This document shows positions 17,909-26,004 of a stretch of DNA of 32,323 nt, piece after piece. The position numbers were made by a program, and so were the translations under genes. A model generated the notes under the pieces. The model did not search any database. It was not told the origin of the DNA and worked only from the letters and a program-made list of their open reading frames with translations. Source of the DNA: Treponema sp. (lineage in GTDB: Bacteria; Spirochaetota; Spirochaetia; Treponematales; Treponemataceae); contig JAILPY010000083.1 in NCBI GenBank assembly GCA_024699235.1, positions 1 through 32,323 on the forward strand. The letters run 5' to 3'. The stretch's first letter is position 1. Every line of letters starts with the position of its first letter.

Positions 17909-17922
17909 ATGAAACGTTTCAT
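17909..17922 (-). promoter_or_regulatory. LacI-type operator of the sugar operon
   Basis: ATGAAACGTTTCAT is a perfect 14-bp palindrome with the central CG of LacI-family operators. It overlaps the predicted transcription start, so a bound regulator would block the promoter. The adjacent LacI-family protein is the natural candidate; a CcpA-like global regulator cannot be excluded. Confidence 0.75.
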
Positions 17923-17926
17923 TTAC

Positions 17927-17955
17927 TTTATATACCAACTATTTTCTGTTGTCAA
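17927..17955 (-). promoter_or_regulatory. Consensus sigma-70 promoter of the sugar operon
   Basis: On the minus strand TTGACA (17955-17950) and TATAAA (17932-17927) are separated by exactly 17 bp. The start point falls inside the palindrome at 17909-17922. The leader before the first permease is about 40 nt. Confidence 0.8.
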
Positions 17956-18016
17956 CAATTTTTTTATAATTTTTAGAAAAGTCCTAAAATAAAGCACATA
18001 TTGAAAATATTTTTAT

Positions 18017-18071
18017 ATGAAACAATTCATGAATTTTCATCATTTACATTTATAAACTTATAAGTTATAAT
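18017..18071 (+). promoter_or_regulatory. Promoter and imperfect operator of the LacI-family gene
   Basis: -35 TTTACA (18043-18048) and -10 TATAAT (18066-18071) are 17 bp apart. The spacer holds the palindrome AACTTATAAGTT (18055-18066). Just upstream, ATGAAACAATTCAT (18017-18030) shares the ATGAA/TTCAT arms of the strong operator at 17909, suggesting weaker autoregulation. Confidence 0.6.
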
Positions 18072-18093
18072 ATGGACAGGAGAAAATTCTTTT

Positions 18094-19092
18094 ATGGCAA
18101 GAAAAACTACAGTCCCGACAATGAAAGATGTTGCAGAAGAAGCTGGCGTTGCAATAGGAACAGTATCAAAAGTCTTTAACGGACAGAATGTAGGAACTGA
18201 ATACAAAAAAAAAGTTCTTGCAGCGGCAAAAAAGCTTGATTACAAGATAAACACCTATGCCCAGGGATTAAAATCTGGAAAAACAAAAAGCATTGCCTTT
18301 CTTGTTCCGAACACAATAAATCAGTATTTTGGAATGCTTACGACGGAAGTAAATAAAGCCCTCAAAAAACACGGATACAAAATGTTTTTATGCTGTACAG
18401 ATTATGACGACAGTCAGGAACAAGAATTCATTACAATGGCAAGTCTTAATAAGGTAGACGGCATAATAGGACTTACTTATAATCCAAAGCTTGTCATTGA
18501 AGAAGGCATCCCTTTTATTTCGATAGACAGAATCATTTCACCTTCGATTCCATGCGTTGCATCTGATAACTACGCAGGAGGGGTTCTTGCAGCACAGACT
18601 CTTTACAATGCAGGATGCCGGAAGGTATGTTTTTTACGGACAGGCTCTACGCTTTCTAATGAACCGGACAAGCGCAAGTCTGGATTTGAAAATGAATGCA
18701 TTGCAAAAGGACTGGACTATGACATGAAAATTATTGATGACAGTACCAGCCACAATGTTTTTTTTGAGTATCTTAAAAGCCACATAAGTAATGGCAAAAT
18801 TGATTTTGACGGAATTTTCTGCGTAACAGATACACTAGCCCTAGAAGTCATTGATATGCTTAAGCAGACTGGAATAAAAACGCCTGAAGACGTTCAGATT
18901 ATAGGATTTGACGGATTAAAGCCTTATGAAAAGGATGAATATTTCTGCTCTACTATAGTGCAGTCTGTAGACCAGATTGCAGAAATGGCAGTAACTCTGC
19001 TACTCCAGGATTCAGATACTATGAAACCTCCTTTAGTCTGCCTGCCTGTAAAATTTGCATACGGTGGAACTACGAAAAAGAGCTTTTTTTGA
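18094..19092 (+). CDS. LacI-family transcriptional regulator
   Basis: Sugar-responsive repressor, 332 aa. The N-terminal helix-turn-helix reads TMKDVAEEAGVAIGTVSKVFNG, followed by a hinge helix region and a type-1 periplasmic-binding-protein effector domain (KTKSIAFLVPNTINQYFG, then VDGIIGLTYNP, then FDGIFCVTDTLALEV and IIGFDGLKPYE). It is divergent from the permease-permease-lipoprotein-GH32 operon with two operator-like sites between, so it most likely represses that operon until the imported sugar or a derivative binds. AGGAG lies 10 nt before the ATG. No terminator is evident after the stop. Confidence 0.93.
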   Translation: MARKTTVPTMKDVAEEAGVAIGTVSKVFNGQNVGTEYKKKVLAAAKKLDYKINTYAQGLKSGKTKSIAFLVPNTINQYFGMLTTEVNKALKKHGYKMFLCCTDYDDSQEQEFITMASLNKVDGIIGLTYNPKLVIEEGIPFISIDRIISPSIPCVASDNYAGGVLAAQTLYNAGCRKVCFLRTGSTLSNEPDKRKSGFENECIAKGLDYDMKIIDDSTSHNVFFEYLKSHISNGKIDFDGIFCVTDTLALEVIDMLKQTGIKTPEDVQIIGFDGLKPYEKDEYFCSTIVQSVDQIAEMAVTLLLQDSDTMKPPLVCLPVKFAYGGTTKKSFF

Positions 19093-19149
19093 ATCAAATT
19101 TACCCACTTTACCATAAACGCAAAATGATTTTGAGGAAAAGAGTCCCAA

Positions 19150-19167
19150 AATTTTTATGTAAAAATT
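19150..19167. promoter_or_regulatory. Dyad upstream of the sigma-54 element
   Basis: AATTTTTA and TAAAAATT flank a TG dinucleotide, a perfect 8-bp-arm dyad. It lies roughly 115-130 bp before the predicted sigma-54 start point, the usual distance for an enhancer-binding protein site. That role is inferred from position only. Confidence 0.3.
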
Positions 19168-19253
19168 ACATTGAAGAATCTTTTTGAATCATAAGGACTT
19201 ATAAAAGCCTTTATATAACGCCAAAAATAACCTTCATAAGAAATAATAAAAAT

Positions 19254-19268
19254 TGGCACAGAATCTGC
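19254..19268 (+). promoter_or_regulatory. Sigma-54 (-24/-12) promoter of hsp20
   Basis: TGGCACAGAATCTGC matches the sigma-54 consensus TGGCAC-N5-TTGC closely. GG at 19255-19256 and GC at 19267-19268 are exactly 10 bp apart, the invariant spacing. Start of transcription would be near 19280, giving a leader of about 85 nt to the hsp20 ATG. Confidence 0.6.
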
Positions 19269-19364
19269 ATATATCTTTAGTGAAGGGTTCATAAAAGGAT
19301 CCTGAAAGAAAATAAGCCAAAGCTTACTTTCATGCCAATTTCTTTAAAACAACAGGAGGTTTAT

Positions 19365-19799
19365 ATGAACGAATTAGCACTTTTTAACAGTCTGTTTGAT
19401 GATTTTGGAGATGACAGCTATACAATGCCATCTTTCAATTACAGAAAGGTTTTCCAGACACCACGTGTTGATGTAAAGGAAGAAGACAACGCATATACTC
19501 TGGAAATGGATTTACCAGGAAAGACAGATAAAGACGTAAAGATTGACTTGAACCACAATGTCCTTACAATTGCCTCTGAATCTGAAAATAAAGATGAGAA
19601 AAAAGAGGAAAAAAAGAACAAAAACAAATGGCTCATTAAAGAGCGTTCTTTCATGAAGTTCTCACGAAGCTTTACGCTGCCTGATGACGTAAACGGTGAA
19701 GAAATTTCTGCCTCATGCAAAAATGGAGTATTAAAGGTAATAATGCCTAGAACGGCAAAGGCAGAAACAAAACACATTGCCATAAGCTATGCAGGATAA
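19365..19799 (+). CDS. Small heat-shock protein, Hsp20/alpha-crystallin family
   Basis: ATP-independent holdase chaperone, 144 aa. The alpha-crystallin domain spans about residues 33-140: PRVDVKEEDNAYTLEMDLPG, VLTIASESE, then ERSFMKFSRSFTLPDDV and the diagnostic CKNGVLKVIMP (GVL motif). A lysine/glutamate-rich loop (KDEKKEEKKNKNK) sits in the middle. The start at 19365 follows AGGAGG by 6-7 nt; an ATG at 19332 would place the ribosome site inside the gene. Monocistronic: a strong terminator follows 41 bp after the stop. The leader contains no IR-type CIRCE element; a sigma-54-like promoter is seen instead. Confidence 0.95.
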   Translation: MNELALFNSLFDDFGDDSYTMPSFNYRKVFQTPRVDVKEEDNAYTLEMDLPGKTDKDVKIDLNHNVLTIASESENKDEKKEEKKNKNKWLIKERSFMKFSRSFTLPDDVNGEEISASCKNGVLKVIMPRTAKAETKHIAISYAG

Positions 19800-19840
19800 T
19801 TGCATAAACTAAGGATAAATCCTTAAGAGAAAGAAAGAGA

Positions 19841-19877
19841 AAGAACTGCATTTCAATCTGAAGTGCAGTTCTTTTTT
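19841..19877. terminator. Terminator shared by hsp20 and the convergent GDYXXLXY gene
   Basis: AAGAACTGCA (19841-19850) pairs with TGCAGTTCTT (19864-19873). The inner TTCA/TGAA extends the stem through one G-U pair to a 3-nt loop. Six T residues follow on the plus strand; a T/C-rich tract follows on the minus strand. The minus-strand gene's stop codon lies inside the stem. Confidence 0.85.
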
Positions 19878-20545
19878 ATTCTTCTTCTGCAATATTCTTC
19901 AATGTCAATTCTTTCAGTACCATCAATAACAGTCAGAGATTGCTGTATGCACTTGCCTTTTTTATCCACATAAAGAGAAAGGACAGGGTGCAGATCATCA
20001 AAAGCATTATTCCACTGAATCTTATCAATATAGCGGGCATAATTTTCCTGCATGTAATATTCATCAAAGGGATAGTTAATAAAAATACTTTCATTATAAT
20101 AATAAGGGATTCTTGCACTGATATAGACATCTGAAGAAGATGGCATTTTACGGCTTATGCCCGTTACAGTCCAAAGGCCGTCCTTTGATTTTTCCATCTT
20201 CAGATATACTGGTAATGAGCCATAATTACCATAAACTCTCTTTTGTCCTGACAGATCTTTTAATTCCTGCCGGCTTTTATCGTCAAGGTTACTTACTGAA
20301 ACTTGATTTTCTGCAAATGTCAGGCGTACATAGCGCCCTTTTAAAGGATTAAAAGGATCATAGGCCTTGCATTCAAGAGAAATTATCCTTCCATTCTTTT
20401 CTGCATAGTTACGTACACGAACTGTATATGTCAAAAGGGATATTATAACTGCAAGCTGAACAGTCACGGCAATTGTAATTGCAGCACAAGGTAAAATTTT
20501 TATAATCTTTTTATCAAGAAACCATGCCTTAAAAATTCCAGCCAT
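19853..20545 (-). CDS. GDYXXLXY-family membrane-anchored protein
   Basis: 230 aa with one N-terminal membrane span (ILPCAAITIAVTVQLAVIIS) and an extracytoplasmic domain. The family motif appears as PLKGRYVRLTF, with Arg in place of the usual Asp, and the second conserved block as YPFDEYYMQE. GDYXXLXY proteins are typically encoded beside DUF2157/DUF4401 membrane proteins, exactly as here; their biochemical role is not established. ATG at 20545 is favoured over GTG at 20551 because the AGGAGG site is 9 nt from the ATG. The choice decides whether the gene overlaps its upstream neighbour by 4 bp or follows 2 bp after it; either way they are coupled. Confidence 0.8.
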   Translation of the reverse strand: MAGIFKAWFLDKKIIKILPCAAITIAVTVQLAVIISLLTYTVRVRNYAEKNGRIISLECKAYDPFNPLKGRYVRLTFAENQVSVSNLDDKSRQELKDLSGQKRVYGNYGSLPVYLKMEKSKDGLWTVTGISRKMPSSSDVYISARIPYYYNESIFINYPFDEYYMQENYARYIDKIQWNNAFDDLHPVLSLYVDKKGKCIQQSLTVIDGTERIDIEEYCRRRIKKNCTSD

Positions 20546-20547
20546 TA

Positions 20548-23445
20548 TCACTCCCCTCCTTCAACAGATTTTTCACCAAACCGTAATAAAAGCATATTTA
20601 GCAAAAGCATGGCAAGTCCAAGAACAATGAACAGAATTCCTTTTGCTACAAAACTATAGTCATCCGTAAAGAATTTTATGCAAATTGCAAGTGCTGCATA
20701 AATGCCGGCAACATTTGCTGTTGCAAGTTTTCCAGTCCGATAGGCATTTACAATGTAATATCCAGAAATAAAGAATATGCTGATAAAACTAAGCAGTTTT
20801 AAAATATTAAACATTTTTTCTGAAAGGAAAGCATTATACAAGTTTACATTCATTGCCGAAATTTCTGTAACGATAAGTGCTGCAAACAATATAAGAGAAT
20901 AAAGAACAATAATCATGTTAAACTTTTTCTTCTTACGTACCAGTGAAACAAAGGGTGTTAAAGTAAAGGCAGCATAAAGTAACGTTCCAAAGACAGAAAA
21001 TATAATGTATGAAAAATCAGGAATGCCGTCTTTTCGCATTTCAAAGAATGCTGCAAAAAATATCATGACGGCACATGCAATTTCACATATTGCAGGCAAT
21101 GCAGAATTTTTTGCATTACTTTGTTCTTCAATATAAAGATAAATGCAAGTACACAAAGGAACAGCAATAATAACAGATATGTTTCCGTCATAAAAATAAA
21201 AGGGCAGCGATAACTGCAAAAGAACTATTAACAGAACATAAGGCAAATAAGAAAGTCTGCCATTAAATCTCCAGCGTAAAAATCCATATACAGAAGCACA
21301 AATGGCAGCTGCATAAAGAAGGATTTCGCTGAATCCAGAAAGATTTTTATCAGAACTGAACACCCCTCTTATTATAAGAACTATTACAAGCAATAAAACA
21401 TCAAGAGATTCTTTTATCCTCTTTGACATTACAAGAAGAACTGCAGAGACGGCTGCATAACAACAATATGATGCCGTCATAAAAGCAATTGACGAAGTTG
21501 AAGAAGTATCTGTAACAGGAACTAACTTCTCAATGACAGAATATACCAATAACGAAATCATAACTCTTACAAAGGCATAAACTGCTTTTCCTTCCTTTTC
21601 CATTTGCTTCATGCGATAGCCTGCAGCAGACTCTGCAAGAAGAATGAACAAAGCAAGGGGTATTACAGATACAGAAGAAATAAATCCTGAACACAGGAAG
21701 TATATAATCAATGCCGCAAAAGGCATCCAGTACCATTGTATCCCTGATTTTTTTTCATAGTGGAATAACGTAAAATCATAAGCACATGCAAGAATAAGTA
21801 TGCATAAGAATGTAAGTCGAAGAGCATCTTCATTCACTTTGAAAATGCAAAATGCAATGCCTGTAATTGCAATTGCCATACATACAAAAATGACATCAAA
21901 AGACTGCCTAAAACATTTTGCCCTTACAATCAAGGTCACAGATGCAAGAAAAATCAATGCATACATCATAAAGCGGATGCCCAGCATGCATGCCGGGACG
22001 GAACATTCCAGAGTGTAATAAGCAGAAGCCCTGGCGGCAAATATCAGGGCCGCTACGCAAAGGATGCGAATATAGCCGCTGCACGTTTTCCGATATTTGC
22101 AAAGGCTTTCAGTCATTATAAGCAGTGCTGGAATTGAAAATATCATATAGCGGAACTGTGCCATTGAAGCGGAAGTAACTACAAATAATAAAAGCATCCA
22201 TGAAAATGATAGCCTTGAATATATGACATGTAAAAAAAATAAGGCTGCAAAAAGGAATACTATTACAGTCGGAGCAAGAAATGATTTTTGCTGAAATGCT
22301 GGGGGCATGCAAGAATACGCTACATAAAGTGCAGTAATGACTAATGCACACATCGGATATATCAGTTTATAGGAAACGCTCTTTTTTCCAAGCAAGATGG
22401 GCATTACCGGTATTGCTACCGCTCCTCCGGTAAGGCAGGCAGCAAGCAAAACGTCCAGAACAGAGCCTGCATGAGAACAGTAAAGCCTAAAGTTCTGCCA
22501 TCCTATATTATGCCACAGACTGTTGGAAGAAAGTATCTGCAAAAGAATGCACAATCCTGCCGCTGAAAAATATTTAATAAATCTGTCCTTGCGGATAATT
22601 CCCAATTCAAGGCTTAAAACTGCAAATGAAACGCTGCATACAATCCATAGTCCAGGAATTCCTTTTTCAATGAGGAATCCAATCATAAGGGCGGCAACTG
22701 CCAGTGACAGTCGCATTCCATACCTACTTGACCAGGCAAATGGAACAAGAGATGCAAACAGCAGGTAAAAGCCGCCTACGGTTCCTCCTAAAGACCGGCT
22801 TAAAAACACATACGCACAGGACTGCATAAGGGCTATGACAAATGTAGCTGTTGACCTGAATGCATAAGTAAGAAGCACAGAAGAAACTGACCATATAAAA
22901 GCAAAACCTGCAGCATTTCCTGGCAGTCGACATATCTGAGAGACAAAGGCAACAAGACCTCCAAACAATAAAGACCACAATACTGAAGTCAGTTCCCTGC
23001 AATATATTTTTGAAAAATATGACTTTTTGAAAAATACATAACAGCCAGCACCCTGAGTTATGAGTAACAATGCAAATGCAACTGCAGCCTTTACGGTACG
23101 AGGAATTGCATTCCAGTTATATGCAATCAAAGAGATAACGCCTGCAGAAATTAAGACTGCCGCTATAAGACTCAGAATCATAGGAATATGTTCTGCACGG
23201 ATACGGTAATTTTTCTTAGCAGATGTACGGTTTCTTGAATTTATTTCTTTATAAATAGATTTTTCAGATGAAATATTTTTATCAGACTTTTCAACAGTGA
23301 CTTGCATTTGATTTTCAGAAACTTGAAGTTCGTATTCATTTTTGTAATAACTCGATATCTTATCTGCAACATCTTTTGTAATGATGCCTTTCTGAACTAA
23401 AACTTTCAGTTCATTAAAAAGCCAGTTTATGTAAACTATATTCAT
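20548..23445 (-). CDS. DUF2157/DUF4401 polytopic membrane protein
   Basis: A 965-aa protein with a soluble N-terminus of about 90 residues (INWLFNELKVLVQKGIITKDVADKI, a DUF2157-type helical start) followed by some two dozen hydrophobic spans to the C-terminus, which ends LLLRFGEKSVEGGE. The early membrane block IPMILSLIAAVLISAGVISL then AYNWNAIPRTVKA is the recognisable DUF2157 segment. Function is unknown in the family. It is first in a two-gene unit with the GDYXXLXY protein and probably forms a complex with it. Unusually cysteine- and tyrosine-rich membrane segments are apparent. No clear promoter was identified upstream. Confidence 0.8.
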   Translation of the reverse strand: MNIVYINWLFNELKVLVQKGIITKDVADKISSYYKNEYELQVSENQMQVTVEKSDKNISSEKSIYKEINSRNRTSAKKNYRIRAEHIPMILSLIAAVLISAGVISLIAYNWNAIPRTVKAAVAFALLLITQGAGCYVFFKKSYFSKIYCRELTSVLWSLLFGGLVAFVSQICRLPGNAAGFAFIWSVSSVLLTYAFRSTATFVIALMQSCAYVFLSRSLGGTVGGFYLLFASLVPFAWSSRYGMRLSLAVAALMIGFLIEKGIPGLWIVCSVSFAVLSLELGIIRKDRFIKYFSAAGLCILLQILSSNSLWHNIGWQNFRLYCSHAGSVLDVLLAACLTGGAVAIPVMPILLGKKSVSYKLIYPMCALVITALYVAYSCMPPAFQQKSFLAPTVIVFLFAALFFLHVIYSRLSFSWMLLLFVVTSASMAQFRYMIFSIPALLIMTESLCKYRKTCSGYIRILCVAALIFAARASAYYTLECSVPACMLGIRFMMYALIFLASVTLIVRAKCFRQSFDVIFVCMAIAITGIAFCIFKVNEDALRLTFLCILILACAYDFTLFHYEKKSGIQWYWMPFAALIIYFLCSGFISSVSVIPLALFILLAESAAGYRMKQMEKEGKAVYAFVRVMISLLVYSVIEKLVPVTDTSSTSSIAFMTASYCCYAAVSAVLLVMSKRIKESLDVLLLVIVLIIRGVFSSDKNLSGFSEILLYAAAICASVYGFLRWRFNGRLSYLPYVLLIVLLQLSLPFYFYDGNISVIIAVPLCTCIYLYIEEQSNAKNSALPAICEIACAVMIFFAAFFEMRKDGIPDFSYIIFSVFGTLLYAAFTLTPFVSLVRKKKKFNMIIVLYSLILFAALIVTEISAMNVNLYNAFLSEKMFNILKLLSFISIFFISGYYIVNAYRTGKLATANVAGIYAALAICIKFFTDDYSFVAKGILFIVLGLAMLLLNMLLLRFGEKSVEGGE

Positions 23446-23510
23446 ATAATTTAATATATCATTATAAAATCATATTTGTATAGGCACTAAAAATAGCAGA
23501 TAAATAAAGC

Positions 23511-24101
23511 CTACAATGACTTTTTATAAATATAAGTCATAAAATCTGAACCATCAGAATCTGAAAACTTTGCATATTCTCTTTTTTCTATAAGTTCATA
23601 ACCATGTCTAGGATAATACTGCCAATTGCACGTACAGTCCGTCCAAAGATACATGTTTTTAAATCCTTTTTGTAGAAACCTGTTAATAAGTTCATTCAAT
23701 ATAATTTTTCCACAGCCTTTACTTCTGCTTATAAAAAGAGAAAGCTTTACATCACCCTTTCCCATATAAGAAAGCGTACGTTCATCCATTATTGACAAAT
23801 ATTCAGCAACAAGAGAAAGACTTGCTTTTTCACTATCTGAAAATTCTGTCGCTTTAAGTTGACTGTCCAGCCATTGCATTGCCGTATTACGCTCACCCTT
23901 TTCTGCTCCAAATGCAGCAGCAAGAAGCTTATCATCCTGAACTAATTCTAAAGCCATGTCATTTTTATAAATATTGTTACGCACTATAAATTCAACATCA
24001 ACAGAATTAAATTTGTCATTTCCGCCAGGGACTCCCCAGAGAGGCTTTACAGCCTCTACAAGACAGGGAATATATTTTTCTTCGAAGGATTTTACGGACA
24101 T
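23511..24101 (-). CDS. GNAT-family N-acetyltransferase
   Basis: Predicted acetyl-CoA-dependent acyltransferase, 196 aa. The acetyl-CoA-binding motif A is seen as LSLFISRSKGCGKIILNELI (R-x-x-G-x-G), followed by NMYLWTDCTCNWQYYPRHGYE, the usual motif B region with the YxxxGY-like turn. The N-terminal half lacks a recognisable recognition domain, so the substrate is unknown. It sits 78 bp after the beta-helix gene on the same strand, separated by a large imperfect inverted repeat. Confidence 0.8.
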   Translation of the reverse strand: MSVKSFEEKYIPCLVEAVKPLWGVPGGNDKFNSVDVEFIVRNNIYKNDMALELVQDDKLLAAAFGAEKGERNTAMQWLDSQLKATEFSDSEKASLSLVAEYLSIMDERTLSYMGKGDVKLSLFISRSKGCGKIILNELINRFLQKGFKNMYLWTDCTCNWQYYPRHGYELIEKREYAKFSDSDGSDFMTYIYKKSL

Positions 24102-24108
24102 ATTCTAG

Positions 24109-24174
24109 TTTCCTATAATTTTGATAATACAATATATCACAATAAAGTTAAAATGTATTCAAAATTACAGGAAA
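24109..24174. repeat. 16-bp imperfect inverted repeat around an AT-rich core
   Basis: TTTCCTATAATTTTGA (24109-24124) and TCAAAATTACAGGAAA (24159-24174) are complementary at 15 of 16 positions and enclose 34 bp of AT-rich sequence. The 66-bp unit fills almost the whole gap between the beta-helix gene and the acetyltransferase. It could be an mRNA hairpin or a miniature mobile element. Confidence 0.7.
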
Positions 24175-24179
24175 TAAAA

Positions 24180-25595
24180 TCATTTAACGCGGGAACGAGC
24201 CTTAAAACTTGAAGGGACTCCAGATCCGCTTACGTCAGCATAATCGGAAAAAGAGTCAACCGTTACTGTAAATTTGCTTGTTCCAGTCTTATAAACAGTT
24301 CCGTCAGACCCAACTATACTGACATCATTTCCTTCTGCATCTATAACTTTTCCAGAACAGGACAGATTTGAAAGATTGCTGTCTCCTGTAACAATCCAAG
24401 AAGAATTCTTATCAATAACAATATTACAGTAACCGTTTCCTCCAGAACCTGCACAGCTTTCGTCATCAAGAACAGAGCCTGAAAGAACAGAGTCTTCTGT
24501 CATATATAAAGTTAAAGTTGAGATACTATCCCAAATTATGTCCCCATCCATATTCTGCTTTATTGCAGTAAACGTACAGTCTGCACCGTTTTCTCCCGTT
24601 CTACCCCATCCACGCTTATTTTTATTGCCAGTAACCCGAAGAAAATACTCATGATCATCAGAAGCCTGAATATCCACATCTTTTAAAATAAAGGAACTTT
24701 CTGTATTTGTAGTATAAAAAACTCCTCCATTTTCTGCGATAAGCTTTCCGCCAACCATTTCGAATGTACCAAGACCTAACTGAGAGTCGCCTGACATACT
24801 TTGATACAGAATTACATTCCATGTATTGTCATTTTGACTGTCATCTTTCATGTTACCAGATAAAGTACTGTTATACATATGAACATTATTGACCCCTTCA
24901 AGGCAGAGTGCTTCAGACCCAGTAGCCTTTAACAGCGCATTATTAATAGTAATGTCTGCCGTAACATAAACTGCAGGAGAGCCTTCACCATTTGACGTAT
25001 ATGTGCCGCCATCTACAATCATTGTACCGCTCCCTCGGTCTGAACGAATTGCAGCAGAAGACCGTCCATATGTTGTTATTTCCAAATTTTTTGCCACAAG
25101 GGTACCGCCTCCAGCTACATGTATTCCACCAGAAGCTCCCTGCCTGGTTGTAATCGACGTATCAGAGACAGTTGCAACCCCATCGCCGTATGCAAACACT
25201 CCAGCACCACCATCCGAATCTGTTTCAATGATACTTTTCTTTACATTTACAGAACCGTCCGTAACAAGAATTGCAGCACCAACTCCATAAAAACTTGAAG
25301 TATCACCACCCTCTGAATTGCATGAATTACGATTAATAACAGAATTCTTAATTGTCGTCGTGCCATCTGAAACATGTATAACATTTTCATCTTTGCCTAC
25401 AGATAAAACGGTTTCCCTGGAAATTATTTTTTTAGAATCAGAAGTTATGACAGCATCATAGCTTTCAGGTTTTTGACTATGTCCTCCAGGAGGAGGTACA
25501 GGAGGAAGACCTTCAGACTTTTTCATCGGTTCTGAAAATGCAGAAATGCCAGTCATTATAAAAACAGAAATAAAAATAGTAAAAAATTTCTTCAT
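24180..25595 (-). CDS. Secreted right-handed beta-helix (adhesin-like) protein
   Basis: 471 aa with a clear signal peptide (MKKFFTIFISVFIMTGISAFS) followed by a Pro/Gly-rich linker (GLPPVPPPGGHSQ). Short repeated strands follow, such as TTIKNSVINRNS, VNVKKSIIETDSDGG, MIVDGGTYTSNGEGSPAVYV and NNVHMYNSTLSGNMKDD. These are the coils of a parallel beta-helix, as in polymorphic outer-membrane-type and carbohydrate-associated surface proteins. No catalytic residues of pectate lyases can be picked out, so a structural or adhesive role is likelier than an enzyme. ATG at 25595 is preferred because AGGA is 9 nt upstream; an ATG two codons earlier is too close to it. The promoter lies about 430 nt upstream with a LacI-type palindrome. 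Confidence 0.7.
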   Translation of the reverse strand: MKKFFTIFISVFIMTGISAFSEPMKKSEGLPPVPPPGGHSQKPESYDAVITSDSKKIISRETVLSVGKDENVIHVSDGTTTIKNSVINRNSCNSEGGDTSSFYGVGAAILVTDGSVNVKKSIIETDSDGGAGVFAYGDGVATVSDTSITTRQGASGGIHVAGGGTLVAKNLEITTYGRSSAAIRSDRGSGTMIVDGGTYTSNGEGSPAVYVTADITINNALLKATGSEALCLEGVNNVHMYNSTLSGNMKDDSQNDNTWNVILYQSMSGDSQLGLGTFEMVGGKLIAENGGVFYTTNTESSFILKDVDIQASDDHEYFLRVTGNKNKRGWGRTGENGADCTFTAIKQNMDGDIIWDSISTLTLYMTEDSVLSGSVLDDESCAGSGGNGYCNIVIDKNSSWIVTGDSNLSNLSCSGKVIDAEGNDVSIVGSDGTVYKTGTSKFTVTVDSFSDYADVSGSGVPSSFKARSRVK

Positions 25596-25720
25596 ATTCA
25601 TTTTCCTATAAAAATTGAGATGCCTGAAATATACAAAATCTTTAAATAATAAGCACTGTAATTTTTAATAACATTCTGTTTTACATCATAAATTTTCGTT
25701 ATCTTTATCCAGAAACGAAG

Positions 25721-25760
25721 ATGGATTCCAGTAAGAAATAAAATCCAGACTGGAATCCAT
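25721..25760. repeat. 12-bp perfect inverted repeat (extragenic palindrome type)
   Basis: ATGGATTCCAGT (25721-25732) and ACTGGAATCCAT (25749-25760) flank 16 nt. The TGGATTCCAG/CTGGAATCCA look recalls dispersed extragenic palindromes of other bacteria. No T-run follows on either strand, so it is not a simple terminator. A 24-codon minus-strand frame starts inside it (ATG at 25760) but has no ribosome site. Confidence 0.6.
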
Positions 25761-25817
25761 GGCACAGGCAGCACACCATAACTGTACTACTAGCATTTTA
25801 AAAGATTTTTTTTAACT

Positions 25818-25862
25818 AAAAATCTGGAAATAAAGGACTTCTACTTTACTACCAGATTTTTT
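25818..25862. terminator. Bidirectional terminator-like hairpin in the intergenic region
   Basis: AAAAATCTGG (25818-25827) pairs with CCAGATTTTT (25852-25861). A nested TAAAG/CTTTA (25831-25835, 25844-25848) lies inside. Each strand ends in a T-run. On the minus strand it would cut the beta-helix leader after about 200 nt, suggesting attenuation or a small RNA end. Confidence 0.5.
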
Positions 25863-26004
25863 GGCATTTAAGGTAAAAAACTAAAGGAGGATATTTTTAC
25901 CTTTTTGACAGCAATTCTGTCAGGCCACTTATTCTTGAACTGCAAATCAGCAATGCAAGAAACAACCCTCTTATAAAATTTAATTTATAAGTTAAGAGTT
26001 TTTC

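Larger units (their letters stand above)
25596..26004 (-). promoter_or_regulatory. Long structured 5' leader of the beta-helix gene
   Basis: No gene is supported here. Between the promoter at 26031-26058 and the start codon lie five inverted repeats: 25970-25991 (CTTATAAA/TTTATAAG), 25906-25922 (TGACAG/CTGTCA), 25870-25903 (AAGGTAAAAA/TTTTTACCTT), 25818-25861 and 25721-25760. In the minus-strand RNA the loop of 25870-25903 shows CCTCCTTT, an anti-Shine-Dalgarno sequence. It may be a regulatory leader, or may hold a separate small RNA ending at the 25818 hairpin. No known riboswitch class was recognised. Confidence 0.35.

Noticed and set aside
25686..25760. A 24-codon minus-strand frame (MDSSLDFISYWNPSSF...) in the beta-helix leader
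   Set aside because: It has no ribosome site and coincides with an inverted repeat, so the codons are a by-product of the palindrome.
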